Below, one piece after another: positions 29,499-30,317 of a DNA stretch of 30,317 nucleotides; the first letter of the stretch is position 1; every line of letters starts with the position of its first letter. A program made the translations under genes and the position numbers. This stretch comes from Fibrobacteres bacterium CG2_30_45_31 (GTDB taxonomy: Bacteria > Fibrobacterota > Fibrobacteria > Fibrobacterales > Fibrobacteraceae), in NCBI GenBank assembly GCA_001873075.1, contig MNYL01000077.1:1-30317 (forward strand), given 5' to 3'. The notes beneath the pieces are model-generated. The model saw only the letters and a list, made by a program, of their open reading frames with translations. It was not told where the DNA came from and ran no database searches.

Positions 29499-30155
29499 AT
29501 GAGCTTGTTAATTAAAATCATTGGAAACTTCCGGTGGCTTTTTTTACTTGTCGGAATTGCCGTGGCCACGGTGGTTGCGTGGGTCTTCTGGCCAGCGGAT
29601 ACCCAGCCACGAGTGGTGACGACTGAAAAAATAGTTTCGGTAACGGACAGTGTGGCTATCCGTCAGCTCCGCGATTCTCTGGCTTTAATGCGTAGGAGTC
29701 AAATAAGCGTGAAAATTCGGAGGGTGACTGTACATGATACCCTCGGAAATTTAACAACGACGCTGGACAGCATGGCCGCTCAATCGGACACTCTTTACTT
29801 GACCAAAGTGCATAGGGATACGACCTATGTCCATGTCCGTGATACATTGCAAATTGTGCGGTCCAATTCATCCGGCCATGTGAAACGAGGATATTTATTA
29901 CTCGAGACATACACAGATAAAAGTCTGGACCCTGGATTTACGGCCGCCGTGAAGGTGCCTGTTGGGGAATTTTTTTCGGTGAATGGCTATGCTGATTACC
30001 AGGACTCGGAAATCACAGCGAGAAATCTTGAACTTGGCGGGGGTGTCGGGATGGATTGGTCTATTATTTCTGTCAGTGGACTAGTCAAAAACGAAGGTAT
30101 TTCTGGAAATGGGTTTGATTTTGAGGTGCGCGGCGGGGTTATAGTTCGATTTTGA
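29499..30155 (+). CDS. Membrane-anchored envelope protein, spanin candidate
   Basis: The 218-residue protein has an N-terminal transmembrane anchor (about 12-31: RWLFLLVGIAVATVVAWVFW), then a polar, probably periplasmic part with D-T/V-rich segments (TVHDTLGNLTTTLDSMA, KVHRDTTYVHVRDTLQ) and a strand-rich end (GYLLLETYTDKSLDPGFTAA, GVGMDWSIISVSGLVKN, ending in FDFEVRGGVIVRF, a beta-barrel-like finish in F). The AGGAGA Shine-Dalgarno and the place right after the endolysin suit an inner-membrane spanin or other outer-membrane disrupter of a Gram-negative phage. No Rz family match is visible. Confidence 0.6.
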   Translation: MSLLIKIIGNFRWLFLLVGIAVATVVAWVFWPADTQPRVVTTEKIVSVTDSVAIRQLRDSLALMRRSQISVKIRRVTVHDTLGNLTTTLDSMAAQSDTLYLTKVHRDTTYVHVRDTLQIVRSNSSGHVKRGYLLLETYTDKSLDPGFTAAVKVPVGEFFSVNGYADYQDSEITARNLELGGGVGMDWSIISVSGLVKNEGISGNGFDFEVRGGVIVRF

Positions 30156-30257
30156 GTAATTTTTTGTAAAAAAATGTATCTGAAATGATCTAGTGCTTTA
30201 AAAACACCTCAAATCCTGTAACTCATTGATTTTTAAGGACGTTAAAATAGCCACGGA
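30156..30257. other. Non-coding AT-rich end of the phage, before the attachment site
   Basis: No gene is seen here. TTTTTTGTAAAAAAA (about 30162-30176) is a weak A/T hairpin that could end the lysis transcript. GTGCTTTAAAAACAC near 30193 is another small dyad. Confidence 0.4.
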
Positions 30258-30299
30258 CTCATAACCCGTCGGTTTCCGGTTCAAGTCCGGAAGGGCCCA
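30258..30299 (+). tRNA. 3' half of a tRNA with CAT anticodon; probable attachment site
   Basis: The anticodon loop CTCATAA (CAT at 30260-30262), variable loop, T-arm (TCCGG-TTCAAGT-CCGGA at 30275-30291), acceptor 3' strand AGGGCCC (30292-30298) and discriminator A are all present. No D-arm or 5' acceptor strand precedes them, and the anticodon stem has an A-C mismatch at its loop end. Thus only the 3' half is carried, as expected where an integrase recombined within a tRNA gene. It is probably tRNA-Met (or tRNA-Ile2 with modified CAT). No CCA is encoded. The intact gene should be at the other prophage end. Confidence 0.75.
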
Positions 30300-30317
30300 C
30301 TTAAACCCCGTCAGTAC

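Overview
The window is the right-hand part of a temperate tailed-phage genome, almost certainly an integrated prophage. It opens with a divergent regulatory and accessory region (1 to about 3440), continues with head genes (3491-12542), a contractile-tail and baseplate module (12542-23033), host-facing tail proteins (23026-28237) and lysis genes (28252-30155), and ends at the 3' half of a tRNA(CAT) gene that looks like an attachment site (30258-30299). The integrase and early genes would lie to the left, where two leftward genes run towards or off the edge. The host cannot be named for certain. A tail protein carrying a glycoside hydrolase family 8 catalytic domain and a CBM11-like module suggests a cellulolytic, cellulose- or mixed-glucan-associated gut bacterium, for example Fibrobacterota; this is inference.

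The phage is a mosaic. Its head is of the lambda type: Nu1-like and gpA-like terminase, gpW-like connector, gpB portal, gpC S49 protease with a nested in-frame scaffold (Nu3-like), gpD decoration protein, gpE major capsid and gpFII-like joiner. Its tail is of the Mu type: DUF2635/gp38, sheath, tube, gp41-like chaperone with a -1 frameshift extension, tape measure, gp43, gp44, gp45, gp46, gp47 and gp48. The decoration protein is enlarged by two tandem copies of a domain that resembles the extra domain of the tail sheath.

The most unusual features are regulatory. A near-identical palindrome (arms TAGTGACAAA / TTTGTCACTA around one base) recurs at four transcription-unit boundaries: before the terminase, the connector/portal, the protease and gp46, with a degenerate fifth copy at the protease start. 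Beside these sites, and at two unrelated leader genes, a TATATT or TATCTT hexamer lies 5-8 bases before the start codon with no Shine-Dalgarno sequence. Most internal operon genes instead have strong Shine-Dalgarno sites. This suggests leaderless mRNAs for transcription-unit leaders under a shared phage-wide regulator.

The accessory region holds an XRE repressor with a 25-bp operator palindrome over its own promoter, a membrane-anchored WYL-like/BRCT protein, a 46-residue cysteine-rich membrane peptide on the opposite strand, an AlpA/excisionase-like gene, a 600-base non-coding stretch with clustered TTTAAA palindromes, and a secreted MORN-like repeat protein.
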